64,000 nucleotides of DNA from Lysinibacillus fusiformis (GCF_002845985.1 NZ_PDFK01000001.1:434001-498000); one strand, 5' to 3'. Shown: positions 1-9,854, numbered from the stretch's first letter. The notes: a model not told the origin generated them from the letters alone. Translations and numbers: made by a program.

Positions 1-1
1 A

Positions 2-1276
2 CAGAAAAAGTATGAAAAATTTGTAGAATTATATGAAGAGAATATTAAAAGCATAATAGAACCACTATTAAATAACGAAAACATTATAAATAATTTTGAA
101 GAACAACTAGGAATGCAACCTATTGCCAGGATTACCCTAAAACAGGATTTAGATACGAATCTTCGATATTGGATAACTTCTATCGGTACATATGGAGAAT
201 CGCCTTCACAAAAAAGAGAACTACAGCAAAGTGTAGACTTTGTTCTTGATGCCGAAACAACTAATAATAATGGTGGGGATGATGAGGAAAATTTAAATAC
301 TGCTACCCCTGAATTTGCAGTACAAACTAAAGGCAATATTAAGCTAACAGGTGGGGCATCCATAAAGGGAGATGTAGCTACTGACATCGGTATAATTTCA
401 TTGGATGGTGGTTCATCTATTTCTGGTACTGTAGGTGCTTCAAGTGATCATTTCCAATATCCATCTTGGATGGGAGATTTATCAAGCAAACTTACGCAAA
501 GTAGGAAATATCCTGATTCAAGTATCCTGCCTTTATTTCCATTAGAGAAAATGCAACAATTATCAAAATTACCTGTTCCTCCAAATCAAGAAGTCATCAA
601 AGATCCACACAACAAAACCTTCATTATTAATAATGGACATTTTTTAGCTGATAATTGGATGACTAATAACTATACTTTACAGTTAAATGGTGATACACAT
701 TTCAAACAGTTCAAAGTGGATCAAAATAATACGTTAACTATAAATGTAGGAGATACAGATAAAAATTTATATATCGAAGATTTTAATATACTACAGGGGC
801 ATATTAAAATTGTAGGAACAGGAAAGTTAAATGTATATATTAATAATACTTTTAATCTAAAAGGATCTTTAAACAGGAACGGTAATGCTAATCAAATAAA
901 TTTATATTATAACGGAGCATCAGCTATCACAATTGCAGGAGAAACACAAAGCGCTGCCTCTCTTTATTCTAAGCAAGCCAATTTAACATTCACAGGGGGG
1001 ATAGGATTAACGGGGAATATATATGCAGGAGCAACTAAGGTTACTTTTAATGGTGGTTCAAACTCAAATGGTCAACATATTATTGCACCAAATGCTTCTG
1101 TCATTTTAGAAGGCGGCGCTCACATTAAAGGAGCTATTATTTCTGATAATTTACTAGCTAATGGAGGTACCTCCGTTACATTTACAGAAGGCACAATCCA
1201 ACCACCTTCTTCAGGACATACAGAAATTGGCGATCCTATCACTTTAATAAAAGAAAATGAATTAGTAGAACAATAG
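2..1276 (+). CDS. Glycine-rich beta-helix-like surface protein, 5' end missing
   Basis: The frame is open back to the first bases of the window, so the ATG at 113 is probably internal and the N-terminus lies outside. The C-terminal 420 or so residues are rich in Asn, Gly, Thr and Ser. They carry recurring Gly-Gly turns followed by short strands (GGASIKG, DGGSSISG, NGGSNSNG, EGGAHIKG), as expected of a right-handed beta-helix or bactofilin-like stack. There is no sortase motif or C-terminal membrane segment. Similar C-terminal regions occur in PilX-type pilus assembly proteins of Bacilli, but the diagnostic N-terminus is not visible. A terminator follows directly. A secreted or pilus-associated role is inference. 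Confidence 0.6.
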   Translation, partial: QKKYEKFVELYEENIKSIIEPLLNNENIINNFEEQLGMQPIARITLKQDLDTNLRYWITSIGTYGESPSQKRELQQSVDFVLDAETTNNNGGDDEENLNTATPEFAVQTKGNIKLTGGASIKGDVATDIGIISLDGGSSISGTVGASSDHFQYPSWMGDLSSKLTQSRKYPDSSILPLFPLEKMQQLSKLPVPPNQEVIKDPHNKTFIINNGHFLADNWMTNNYTLQLNGDTHFKQFKVDQNNTLTINVGDTDKNLYIEDFNILQGHIKIVGTGKLNVYINNTFNLKGSLNRNGNANQINLYYNGASAITIAGETQSAASLYSKQANLTFTGGIGLTGNIYAGATKVTFNGGSNSNGQHIIAPNASVILEGGAHIKGAIISDNLLANGGTSVTFTEGTIQPPSSGHTEIGDPITLIKENELVEQ

Positions 1277-1279
1277 AAA

Positions 1280-1319
1280 AAGAGATTCCAAAATGCATTG
1301 GAATCTCTTCTTCTTTATT
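1280..1319 (+). terminator. Rho-independent terminator after the surface protein gene
   Basis: A perfect 12-bp stem (1280-1291 with 1298-1309) has a 6-base loop and is followed by a T-rich run. It starts 4 bases after the stop codon. The facing gene on the other strand ends at 1315, so the hairpin may also serve that gene. Confidence 0.8.
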
Positions 1320-3396
1320 TCTTCAACAACCTACCCGATAGCAGCATGCCAATACCACCAATCGTTATAAATAGAATAGCTCTAATTAATAAATCAAGGG
1401 CAGATAAGTCAAAGAAAATTAGCTTAATAAACGCCATGACTAACAGAATAAAACCTGTTGAGCGCAGTGTTTTTAATTGATGTGTGGAGCTTATCCATAG
1501 GGAAACGCTTGCCGTCAAAAATAATGTAATGGTTGTCAGTGCGATGCTTAGCTTCCAATCAAGGACGTTGTTAAACGTAAATTGATGGATCAGCCCCCAT
1601 ATTGAAATCATCGTGAGCACGATACCAGTGCTTACAATAGCATCTACATATTTCCCCAGACGCACCTCATACAATCGATAAATAAACCCTTTTACTAGAA
1701 TATCTACGATGATGGCGACAATGACTGCCATATATACCAATCTAGTTATAATATTTAAGCTTTCCATCATGGTCGGCTTGGTGCTGATCATCAAGAAGAA
1801 TAATAGGAAAAATGAGCCGAGAACTGGTGTTAAAGCACGACCTTTATAGGTTTCCTCTACAAATAGAGAGCCAGTAAATAAGGCAGCTAATACGATACAC
1901 ATCATATATGGAATGCCATTTGTTGCTGCAAAATAAACGGTATCTAGTTTGCCAATATAGGCTAAGAAATAGCCAGTTGTGGCCACTGCTAAAATATCAA
2001 TCACATACAGATCCTTCATGACCTTTTCAAATGTCGTAAGTGTCTCTTTTGGACGTCTTGCATATAAGTAAATAATAACGAAATAAATAATTGGCATGAA
2101 CAAGCTTAAATGATCTATGCTGAAAAATGGTTTTGGTTCATGAAAGATGAAATTTAAAATGAATGTGATGATAAGAACAAATGAAGAAACGACCTTCATC
2201 ATACTTGCCCGTAGTCGCAAACTCATCATCACGCCAGCAAAAGCAATCATCGGATAAAGTAAATCATCCACTTTATTTGGTATATTCATTAAAAGTATCG
2301 TATTACATAGGGTGATAAATGCGAGTGTAACAGCGCTATCCAATACTTCCTGCCATTTTTGGCGATAGCTATATAACGCCACCGCTCCAAATAAAGCCAT
2401 TAGGACAAGGAGCAGCATTTCTCCATGCGGAAGTGAACGAATAATAAGATTCATCAGCAATAAACTAAATGAGCCTAAGGAAAATTGAAGCCCTATATGA
2501 AGAGGCTTCCATTTGGATTGTGCGTTATACATTAAACACCAAATTACGTAAAATATTGATAGAATCACCAATAAACCAAATGCAAAGATAACTTGCTTAT
2601 CAATATTCATAAACGCTACTACGCTCACCGCTAGCACCGAGAAGAATGTAGCAATATAGAGAGCTAGCTTTTGCTTGTGCTGATAAATGACCCATTGCAA
2701 TGAAGCAAATAATATCACGACAAAAAGCAAGATAATGACCGCATTAAAATCCATATATTCTAATAAATAAGGTAGCAATAACGATGTAAAGGCTACAAAA
2801 ACGGTAAGTGCTTCATTTTTCTTCCAATAACTAATGGCAATACCATAGCCAATATAAAGAAGTGTAATGCCTAGTGCTGGAGTAAGACCAATGATTTCAT
2901 ATAAAATGGCACTCGCGGCAGTTGTTAAAATACCGACAATAAATGCCCCGCCATATAAGGAAATCGTTATAGCAGATGAGCCTACTTTTCTACGTTCTAG
3001 TACATAGGCTATAACCGCCAAACCTACCGATAATGCATAGGCAAGGATGATTTTCACGCCATTCGATAAATAACCATAATCACTAACAAGTTTTAGGCCC
3101 CAAAGTACGCCCATTACTAAAATAACCATGAATACTTTTGGCAGTGCCCACATAACACGCTCCTCCATCGATGGCTGCGGTTGCACTTCTTTTTCCGTTA
3201 CTTTAGTCGGGACAGGCTTCGACTCCAGTGCTGGTTTTGGTTTTATTGGTTCTGATTGCTTGATCATCGACTGTCTGGCATCAAGAGTATTTATTTTTTC
3301 GGTACTTTGTGTACCTTTTAACGAAGACAACTCCTGACGTAAATCTGCCATTTCCTCTTCGAGCTTAGCAATTCTTCGCTCCAATTCAAGAGACAT
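1315..3396 (-). CDS. DUF2339 multi-spanning membrane protein
   Basis: A 693-residue protein with a short N-terminal coiled coil (residues 1-30, LERRIAKLEEEMADLRQEL). A Lys/Pro-rich linker runs to about residue 75, followed by roughly 18-20 hydrophobic segments to the C-terminus. This layout of coiled coil, linker and long polytopic domain is typical of the DUF2339 family, whose function is not known. It appears to be a single-gene unit facing away from the holin gene. Family membership is fairly sure; no function can be assigned. Confidence 0.75.
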   Translation of the reverse strand: MSLELERRIAKLEEEMADLRQELSSLKGTQSTEKINTLDARQSMIKQSEPIKPKPALESKPVPTKVTEKEVQPQPSMEERVMWALPKVFMVILVMGVLWGLKLVSDYGYLSNGVKIILAYALSVGLAVIAYVLERRKVGSSAITISLYGGAFIVGILTTAASAILYEIIGLTPALGITLLYIGYGIAISYWKKNEALTVFVAFTSLLLPYLLEYMDFNAVIILLFVVILFASLQWVIYQHKQKLALYIATFFSVLAVSVVAFMNIDKQVIFAFGLLVILSIFYVIWCLMYNAQSKWKPLHIGLQFSLGSFSLLLMNLIIRSLPHGEMLLLVLMALFGAVALYSYRQKWQEVLDSAVTLAFITLCNTILLMNIPNKVDDLLYPMIAFAGVMMSLRLRASMMKVVSSFVLIITFILNFIFHEPKPFFSIDHLSLFMPIIYFVIIYLYARRPKETLTTFEKVMKDLYVIDILAVATTGYFLAYIGKLDTVYFAATNGIPYMMCIVLAALFTGSLFVEETYKGRALTPVLGSFFLLFFLMISTKPTMMESLNIITRLVYMAVIVAIIVDILVKGFIYRLYEVRLGKYVDAIVSTGIVLTMISIWGLIHQFTFNNVLDWKLSIALTTITLFLTASVSLWISSTHQLKTLRSTGFILLVMAFIKLIFFDLSALDLLIRAILFITIGGIGMLLSGRLLKK

Positions 3397-3477
3397 TCAA
3401 TCATCCTCCCCACTTTATCAATTTTCTAACAGTATAACATATTTATCCTTATTGTAAAATTACACTTTTTGTTTAAT

Positions 3478-3729
3478 TTATCTCGGTCTCCTATACATTA
3501 AGGCACGCTCACTATCACTGGTGCCTCGTGTCGTTGGATCCACAATAACACCCATTAATACAAGAATGGATAAAACTGTATTTAAAATAGATGACATTTG
3601 CTCACTCATTACCCCTGTGAAATCATAGCCAAAAATCGCTGCAACTTGTTGTGCGAGTAAGAGTAACAATGAAAATAGCCCTAGTAGAAATGGAATATGT
3701 TGAAGACGAACCTTCCAATTAATTCTCAT
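3478..3729 (-). CDS. Holin of the phi LC3 family
   Basis: An 83-residue protein with the family's hallmarks: an N-terminal INWKVRL stretch, a membrane segment at about 12-32, a second at about 48-65, and the C-terminal motif DPTTRGTSDSERALMY. Phage holins of this family form pores that release an endolysin. No endolysin, tail or lysogeny gene lies nearby, so this is a stand-alone copy. It could be a prophage relic or a domesticated host gene used in wall-enzyme release. Confidence 0.8.
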   Translation of the reverse strand: MRINWKVRLQHIPFLLGLFSLLLLLAQQVAAIFGYDFTGVMSEQMSSILNTVLSILVLMGVIVDPTTRGTSDSERALMYRRPR

Positions 3730-3907
3730 AAAAGCTCACCTCCCCCCCTCTTGCCACAGTATATGCATAGTGGTTATGTGACACATATGCAAAAATGGAG
3801 CTCTCGCCATGTTACTAGGATTTTTTAATAATATTTTGCGGCATAAACTATTTTCAGCCATAGCAAGTAAGGCAGGTTTTATCACGCTAGACATGTTCAT
3901 ATATATA

Positions 3908-3939
3908 GTTAGGTTGCATTCGGTAACGAAATACCTAAC
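3908..3939. repeat. Nested inverted repeat upstream of the acyltransferase
   Basis: The outer arms GTTAGGT (3908-3914) and ACCTAAC (3933-3939) enclose inner arms TTCG (3919-3922) and CGAA (3927-3930). It lies 27 bases before the probable start at 3967 and has no T-run. It could be an operator or a 5' leader hairpin. Confidence 0.4.
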
Positions 3940-3966
3940 AATTTACTGAAAATGAGGGTGATGAAG

Positions 3967-4956
3967 ATGGTGTATGAGTGGAACGTCTTAAGGGTAGTAG
4001 CTTGCCTGAGTATTGTGTTATTACATGCAACGACCAATATTGAAAGTATAAATGGCTATATGGATCAACCCTACTATCAGTTTTTTCGATTATTATTATG
4101 TTTCGCTACACCAACTTTTATCTTATTATCCATTTTAATTTTAGCTAAACGCTACCAACATCAGCTACCTCCCCATTTTATAGGACGTCGTTTTCAGTTT
4201 ATTGTTATTCCGTTTATAGCTGCAGGCATGTTATATGCAGCCAACGCAGCTCTTCATTATGATGAAAGCTTTTGGGAGGCATTATATCGCCATATTATTT
4301 TAGGTGATTTTTCGGGTTGGTTTGTCATGACTATTTTTCAACTCTATATTCTCTTCTATATTGGCAAGAAATATCAGGTATCCAGCCTCTGGTTTACGCC
4401 CATTATGTTCTTACTTGGCATTTTCTATATGACACTAGCAAATGCCAATATAGATTATTTCATACAAAATGAACATTTTATGCGCCTGCTCTTTGTCGGC
4501 TGGCTCCCATATTTTGCACTAGCCTATATTATCGGCAGTCATTATGAAAAAATCGCGCACTACCTCGTCCAATATAAATATTTCACAATTATAGCTGTCA
4601 TACTTGCAATGGCTATTTTATATATAAATTATTATTTAGGTGCCCAACAGATTACATCAAGAAGAATTGATATTATGCTATTCGTGTTGGCGATGGCGTT
4701 TTGCATACTGGCGTTTGCACAGGTTTTGCCTAAGCTCCCTTTTATCCCTATTTTAAGTCGCTATTCCTTTGGGATCTTTTTAATTCACTGGCTAATTCAA
4801 GAATATTTAGCTCCCTATAGCGCATTACTACCCACTACTGCTCTTCAAGTCATTTCTCTTTTTCTATCCAGTTTACTTGTCTGTATGCTGCTCATCAAAA
4901 TCATTTCATTTATCCCTTTTAGTGCTTATCTGATTGGAAAGTCTCATCAAAAATAG
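3967..4956 (+). CDS. Membrane acyltransferase (acyltransferase-3 family)
   Basis: A protein of about 329 residues with some ten membrane segments that fits the acyltransferase-3 / OafA-like family. These proteins acylate surface polysaccharides or other envelope molecules. The conserved-type N-terminus (YEWNVLRVVACLSIVLLHA) carries the Arg and His expected in the first helix. The open frame begins at 3952, but a GAGGGTG ribosome site at 3954-3960 points to the ATG at 3967, with a 6-base gap. It is a single-gene unit with its own terminator. The acceptor molecule is unknown. Confidence 0.75.
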   Translation: MVYEWNVLRVVACLSIVLLHATTNIESINGYMDQPYYQFFRLLLCFATPTFILLSILILAKRYQHQLPPHFIGRRFQFIVIPFIAAGMLYAANAALHYDESFWEALYRHIILGDFSGWFVMTIFQLYILFYIGKKYQVSSLWFTPIMFLLGIFYMTLANANIDYFIQNEHFMRLLFVGWLPYFALAYIIGSHYEKIAHYLVQYKYFTIIAVILAMAILYINYYLGAQQITSRRIDIMLFVLAMAFCILAFAQVLPKLPFIPILSRYSFGIFLIHWLIQEYLAPYSALLPTTALQVISLFLSSLLVCMLLIKIISFIPFSAYLIGKSHQK

Positions 4957-4982
4957 CCCTCTCATAATTGAGAAGGCTTTTT
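4955..4982 (+). terminator. Terminator after the acyltransferase gene
   Basis: A 9-bp stem with one mismatch (4955-4963 with 4970-4978) is followed by five T. It overlaps the stop codon. Confidence 0.7.
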
Positions 4983-5169
4983 AGAAACCTTATTTTGTAT
5001 AGGAATAGGATGTTTCTGTTGTTTATTTGATTCTTTTTATGAATGGTTGTTCCTTATTCTTTGATTGAAGTGCATCTATTCCTTGTGTTTTAAATTACTT
5101 TTTCCAAATTTGTATCTCATTATATCTATTTATGTATACGTAAAAAAGGCAGTTATCATTATCTCATGA

Positions 5170-5201
5170 AAAATGCCAAGTCGATCTAGACTTGGCATTT
5201 T
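5170..5201 (-). terminator. Terminator after the yjiH-like gene
   Basis: A perfect 13-bp stem (5170-5182 with 5189-5201) has a 6-base loop. It lies just past the stop codon at 5204 and ends in T residues when read on the minus strand. Confidence 0.8.
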
Positions 5202-5203
5202 CA

Positions 5204-6577
5204 TTAAAAGAGCATGTGACCAACCAATGCAGCGATTGGTAGGGAAATAAGCGTACGTAATATAAATAAAACGACTAAATCGAAAAATTTCAATGGAATT
5301 TTTGTTCCTAAAATAAGTCCACCAACTTCAGACATATAAATTAGCTGTGATACAGAAACAACAGCAATGACAAATCTAGTAACATCTGATTCGATCCCTG
5401 CACCTAAAATAGAAGGCAGAAACATATCGGCAAAGCCTACGACCATTGTTTGAGCCGCTTCTGCCGCTTCAGGTAAGCCTAGTACAGTTAGGATCGGCTC
5501 AAATGGTTTTCCTAAAATCACAAAGATACTGGTAAATTCAGCAAGCATTAAGGCAATTGTACCAAAAGCCATAACAATAGGAGCAACGCCAACCCATAAA
5601 TCAATAACATTTCTAGAACCATCTTTTAAAAATTGGCGCGGATCCCGATTTGCATGAGCAATAGCAAGTGCATTTTCTAAACCATGCGACACAGAATTAT
5701 AGCCCTCTGGCAATTCCTCACGCGAATAGTCTACTGGAGTACCATCGATATACGTATCTTCCTTTTGTGCAAGAGGATAAATTCGAGGCATAATAATCGC
5801 TAGTACAACACCGCAAAGTACTACTGTTAAATAATAAGGAATAAAATAGCGTGCCAAGTGGACGGTATCCAATACTACGATACAGAAGGTGATGGAGACA
5901 ACAGAGAAGCTAGTAGCAATAATCGCTGCTTCTTTTTTGGTATAGTTCCCCATCTCGTATTGCTTACTCGTCATTAACACTCCAATCGTTCCATCACCGA
6001 CCCATGACGTAAGAGCATCAATCGAAGAACGCCCTGGGCTTTTAAAAAGAGGTCTCATGATTCTCACCATCATTGTACCGAAAAACTCAAGCAAACCGAA
6101 GTTTGTTAAAAATGGTAAAAGGAAACCTGCGAATAAAAAAATGGTAAATAAAAACGTCACAAGTCCACCGTTTGGATCCATCAGTAGCCCACCTGTATTT
6201 TCATTGTTGATGGCAGAAGGTCCAAATTGAAAGACAACCATCGAAGCAAAAGTTAAACCTAAAAAGCGAGTAATCGTCCAAAACCAATTGACATAAAACA
6301 ATGTATCTAAAATACTAGGTTCTTTCATATTTTTTCGAGGAATCCATTTAGCTATAAGTGCGCCAAACGCGGAAATTGCAAACATAATAATCGTAAAATA
6401 ACTAATGACTGGAGCCACTACACCAGCTAAAATATTTGCTAAAATGGCAATCGGTACTTTCCAGCCCTCATCCGTTAATACAGGAGTCATAAATAGAAAA
6501 ATACCAATTAAAGAAGGAATGATGAAATAAATATATGTACTAACAGAATACTTTTTCATTTTTGACTGAAACCTCAT
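5204..6577 (-). CDS. YjiH family membrane protein (nucleoside-recognition/GATE domain)
   Basis: A 457-residue polytopic membrane protein. Segments such as SWVGDGTIGVLMTSKQYE and GFADMFLPSILGAG are typical of the YjiH group of nucleoside-recognition (GATE) proteins, which are suspected transporters. The transported solute has not been established for the group. It is monocistronic, with its own terminator and a long AT-rich region upstream. The start ATG at 6577 is the first available; no strong ribosome site decides it. Confidence 0.75.
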   Translation of the reverse strand: MRFQSKMKKYSVSTYIYFIIPSLIGIFLFMTPVLTDEGWKVPIAILANILAGVVAPVISYFTIIMFAISAFGALIAKWIPRKNMKEPSILDTLFYVNWFWTITRFLGLTFASMVVFQFGPSAINNENTGGLLMDPNGGLVTFLFTIFLFAGFLLPFLTNFGLLEFFGTMMVRIMRPLFKSPGRSSIDALTSWVGDGTIGVLMTSKQYEMGNYTKKEAAIIATSFSVVSITFCIVVLDTVHLARYFIPYYLTVVLCGVVLAIIMPRIYPLAQKEDTYIDGTPVDYSREELPEGYNSVSHGLENALAIAHANRDPRQFLKDGSRNVIDLWVGVAPIVMAFGTIALMLAEFTSIFVILGKPFEPILTVLGLPEAAEAAQTMVVGFADMFLPSILGAGIESDVTRFVIAVVSVSQLIYMSEVGGLILGTKIPLKFFDLVVLFILRTLISLPIAALVGHMLF

Positions 6578-7009
6578 TTCTTAGTATTGCTTAAACTTGT
6601 AACTATGTATGATGCATTCCCCTATTTTATCTTTCACTATACTTCGTTTGCTGTAATACTTTATAAGCTAAACATGTAGTGTTCATTCAATACCTCCCTC
6701 CTCTTTCTGTTATAGTACTATTACAAAAACAATGAAGTTTTGAGCTTTAAATAGAAAAACAATGACTCTATTCATGTTTTTATAACATAATCGTGTTATA
6801 AAACTATTGTAAACGCAACAACACATATGGTTCAACTCTACAATTTTCTGAATTTTTATACATCATTAGTATAGTTTTTTTCTTTAAAACTAGTATATCA
6901 ATATTATATTATGATAAACAGAAATTTTAATAGGAAGGAAACGAGGCTGGGAAGAAACTCGATTATTTCGAAAATAGCGAAAATAGATAATAACTTTTCC
7001 GCCTCTTTG
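6578..7009. other. AT-rich intergenic stretch without a recognisable gene
   Basis: No credible coding frame, RNA gene or strong hairpin was seen. It must hold the promoter of the yjiH-like gene, but no clear -35/-10 pair stands out. The repeat copy A begins at about 7010. Confidence 0.5.
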
Positions 7010-7440
7010 CATAGTGTTAAAAAACAAAACCATCCATAGCATTTTTGTGACAGGTGAAAATGGATTTCCGTTGCAGGCTACTTGCTTTCCACTCCAATCC
7101 ATAAAAATGGTACCTTTTTAGCAAAGGTCTTCAAATAAAGTGAAGGGTATTCACTACTCTTTATGAAGAGCTGTTGTCATTCATCACTTCTCTACAATGA
7201 AAATAAGAACCTCTATTCTTTAATTATACAAATAATGGGCTATTTTGATCGCTTCGACTAGTATGAAAGATAGAGGAAAAGACACTTTTGCATATGGTTG
7301 ATTGGAGGGGATTTAGCATCACAGCTGAGACCCTGGAAGTGGCTCATCGGACCGCCCCCTGGAGAAGGGACGCTGGCAGAACGGAAATCAACCCCTCGCC
7401 TTGCTAAAGGTTCTTTTTCTGCTATTGACATCATCTTTTT
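7010..7440 (+). repeat. Two-module intergenic repeat, copy A (internally deleted)
   Basis: It shares its left end (CATAGTGTT, then CCATCCATAGCATTTTTGTG), a middle block (AATAATGGGCTATTTT) and its right end (GGAAATCAACCCCTCGCC ... TTGACATCA) with copies at 22068-22590 and 37240-37697. This copy lacks the GC-rich hairpin loop of module 1: it passes from CTACTTGCTTTCC straight to CACTCC. A short frame at 6890-7102 falls inside it and is not a gene. Confidence 0.85.
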
Positions 7441-7451
7441 TCACCAACATG

Positions 7452-7486
7452 AAAGTGAATAAACCCCACGACTGTTTATTCACTTT
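7452..7486 (-). terminator. Hairpin after fhuF, possible terminator
   Basis: A perfect 13-bp stem (7452-7464 with 7474-7486, AAAGTGAATAAAC) with a 9-base loop lies 25 bases past the fhuF stop codon. On the minus strand only a short TTT follows, so termination may be weak. Confidence 0.5.
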
Positions 7487-7511
7487 GTGGAATTGTCAAT
7501 GCTTCATGAGG

Positions 7512-8282
7512 TTAGCCAAGTCTTTTGATTTTGGGACAAGAGATACAAAAGTCATTTGCTTCATCAGAGGTGTGATAATAGAAACAACATGTTTTTCTCA
7601 AGCGTATTGGTTGCTCTGATTCCTTGATTGTCACTTTGGGACCACAATAATTTGTCAAAGGATTTTTCCTTTCGCCAAAAAGAGAACCTGGCGCTTGATT
7701 GACAATATAGTGATAGTCTTCTTGTATACGAGCTTTTTCTTGCTCACTGCCCCCTTCGCTTATTTTTGTTTCATATAGCCAATTGACATAAATAGCTGTA
7801 TTTTCCCATAAGATTGCTTTTGGGATTTTACTTATTTTTGTTAATGACTGCCACACTTTCGCTAGATTACCTACAAAAATTCCTTGGAGAACCTCATCAC
7901 GCCATGCTTCACGATCTTGTGTTGGCACTGACACAGAGTCATCGATTAAGCGAATGTTTGGAAGCCATGGTTTCGCATGATCTTCTGCTTCCACCCAAAT
8001 ATTCTCAATACCAACATATAGCCCCTTATCATATCTTGACATAGCATAGAATGCTGAAGCCATCGTTAAGACGCTATAGCGCTTTGCAAATAACGATGCT
8101 GTAACTAATGTAGATGTGGAATGAAAGAAAGGTGCGATTTTTTGTAAATAGGCTAAGGCTTGTTCAGTGTCTAATAAATTTTGGGCTAGTAGAGAGTAAG
8201 CAGCATCTACCGCTGGCTCAATTGTCAATCGATAATCACGTAATAGTACTGCTTTTTCTTCAGCTGACAGTTGTAAGCTCAA
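7512..8282 (-). CDS. fhuF: Siderophore-iron reductase FhuF
   Basis: A 256-residue cytoplasmic protein ending in the FhuF-type 2Fe-2S motif. Two adjacent cysteines are followed by CxxC ten residues later (TCC ... CISC, about residues 232-247). FhuF proteins reduce ferric siderophores after import to release iron. The start is a TTG at 8282, supported by a strong AGGAGGT site at 8291-8297 with an 8-base gap. It overlaps the end of the upstream ATPase gene by 23 bases, so translation is probably coupled. It is the last gene of the Fur-controlled operon starting at 14031 and lies downstream of the IS insertion. Confidence 0.85.
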   Translation of the reverse strand: MSLQLSAEEKAVLLRDYRLTIEPAVDAAYSLLAQNLLDTEQALAYLQKIAPFFHSTSTLVTASLFAKRYSVLTMASAFYAMSRYDKGLYVGIENIWVEAEDHAKPWLPNIRLIDDSVSVPTQDREAWRDEVLQGIFVGNLAKVWQSLTKISKIPKAILWENTAIYVNWLYETKISEGGSEQEKARIQEDYHYIVNQAPGSLFGERKNPLTNYCGPKVTIKESEQPIRLRKTCCFYYHTSDEANDFCISCPKIKRLG

Positions 8283-9105
8283 CTGACCCTACCTCCTCTA
8301 ATTTCTCCACCTGAACTGTTCGTCCCTTGCCATGTGGAACACATAAAGGCGTACCAAATAGAGGGTCTCTCATAATCGTACAGTCCATACGAAAGACAGC
8401 TTGTACAAGCTCAGGTGTTACCACTTCCTCTGGCTTACCTTGCGCATACACCTGTTTATTTCGCACAGCTACAATGTGATGGGCATAGCGGCAGGCTAAG
8501 TTTAAATCGTGTAAGACCATCACGACTGTACGCCCTTCATTTTCATTTAAATCAAATAGTAAATCTAAAATTTCTACTTGATGGGCCATATCTAAATAAG
8601 TCGTAGGTTCATCTAGTAAGATAAGATCTGTTTTTTGAGCCAATGTCATGGCTATCCATACACGTTGACGCTGACCACCTGATAATGCATCTACTGGTCG
8701 ATCTGCAAATTCTGTCATCTGTGTTACCTCAAGCGCATTGTTCACAATTTTTTCATCTTCAGTAGACCATTGCTTTAACCAGCTCTGATGTGGATAACGA
8801 CCTTGTTTTACCAATTGTTGAACGGTTAGTCCTTCTGGCGCAACAGGTCCCTGTGGGAGAATGGCTAACCGTTTAGCCACCTCTTTCGTTGAAATCGTAT
8901 CTAGTGAATCATCTTCTAAGAAAATTTCACCCGACTTTGGTTTTTGTAATCGTGCAAACGTTCGTAGTAGCGTTGATTTTCCACAACCATTAGCACCTAC
9001 TAGTACTGTTATTTTCCCTTTTGGTATTTGAAGATTCAAATCCTCCAAAATAAGATTTTCACCATAACTTACATGTAAATCTTGTGCTTCTAAAACATTT
9101 TTCAA
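8260..9105 (-). CDS. yusV: Siderophore ABC transporter ATP-binding protein (YusV/FecE-like)
   Basis: A 281-residue ATPase with Walker A GANGCGKST (about 38-46), the signature LSGGQRQRVWIAM (about 142) and Walker B DLILLDEPTTYLDM. The C-terminal stretch DPLFGTPLCVPHGKGR is typical of the YusV group. In B. subtilis YusV energises several hydroxamate and catecholate siderophore importers, including YfiYZ-YfhA. The start is a TTG at 9105 behind an AAGGTGA site. It lies between the broken yfhA gene and fhuF, so its expression may suffer from the IS insertion upstream. Confidence 0.85.
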   Translation of the reverse strand: MKNVLEAQDLHVSYGENLILEDLNLQIPKGKITVLVGANGCGKSTLLRTFARLQKPKSGEIFLEDDSLDTISTKEVAKRLAILPQGPVAPEGLTVQQLVKQGRYPHQSWLKQWSTEDEKIVNNALEVTQMTEFADRPVDALSGGQRQRVWIAMTLAQKTDLILLDEPTTYLDMAHQVEILDLLFDLNENEGRTVVMVLHDLNLACRYAHHIVAVRNKQVYAQGKPEEVVTPELVQAVFRMDCTIMRDPLFGTPLCVPHGKGRTVQVEKLEEVGSVELTTVS

Positions 9106-9854
9106 AATCCCGTCACCTTCTTCTCACGCTTTTAACTGTTATTTCCTGTAGCTTTATTGATTGCGCGTTCTAAATAGTAAATAAATAAAGAATGGTGCCC
9201 CAATTGCAGCCGTAAAGACACCTGTTGGTAAATCCTTTGGTAAAAAAGCAGTGCGTGCTACGATGTCGGCTACGATAACAATCATCCCACCGATTATAGC
9301 AGTCACAGGTATCAATCCAGCAAAGGAACGCCCTACAAGCATTCTACTCATATGAGGGGCTACTAATCCAACAAAGGCAATTCCACCAGCAAATGCAACC
9401 GCAGAGCCAGCTAGCATCACACTAATGAGTAAAAAAAGTAAACGGTACACTTGAACCTTTACCCCTAGCCCTATCGCAATTTCATCTCCTAATTCCTTCA
9501 CATTTACTGTTCTTGCCAAAATAAACGTTAGTGGCAATAACAGAGCAACCCATGGTAAAAGCAAATAGACATCCTGCATATTAGCCCCATACAAACTACC
9601 TGTCAGCCATAAATAGGCCTTCGTTGTTGCAGCTACATTACTGATCACAAGCAGCATCGTCACAACGGCCTTTGCTAAGGCTGAAATCCCAATACCAATA
9701 AGCACCATACGAATAGGTGTGACGCCTTTTCTCCATGACAATAGGTAAATGATAAAGGAAACAATGCCAGCACCTAAAATAGCAGCTAACGGTAAAAATT
9801 GAATGCTGACTGACCCCATAAAGTACACGATAAAAATAATCGCCCCCATGGATG

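Noticed and set aside
3478-3729. Part of a prophage
   Set aside because: Only the holin is phage-like; no integrase, structural or lysin gene is near.
7401-7619. Plus-strand 72-codon frame at the end of repeat copy A
   Set aside because: It runs from repeat into the antisense of fhuF and has no ribosome site.
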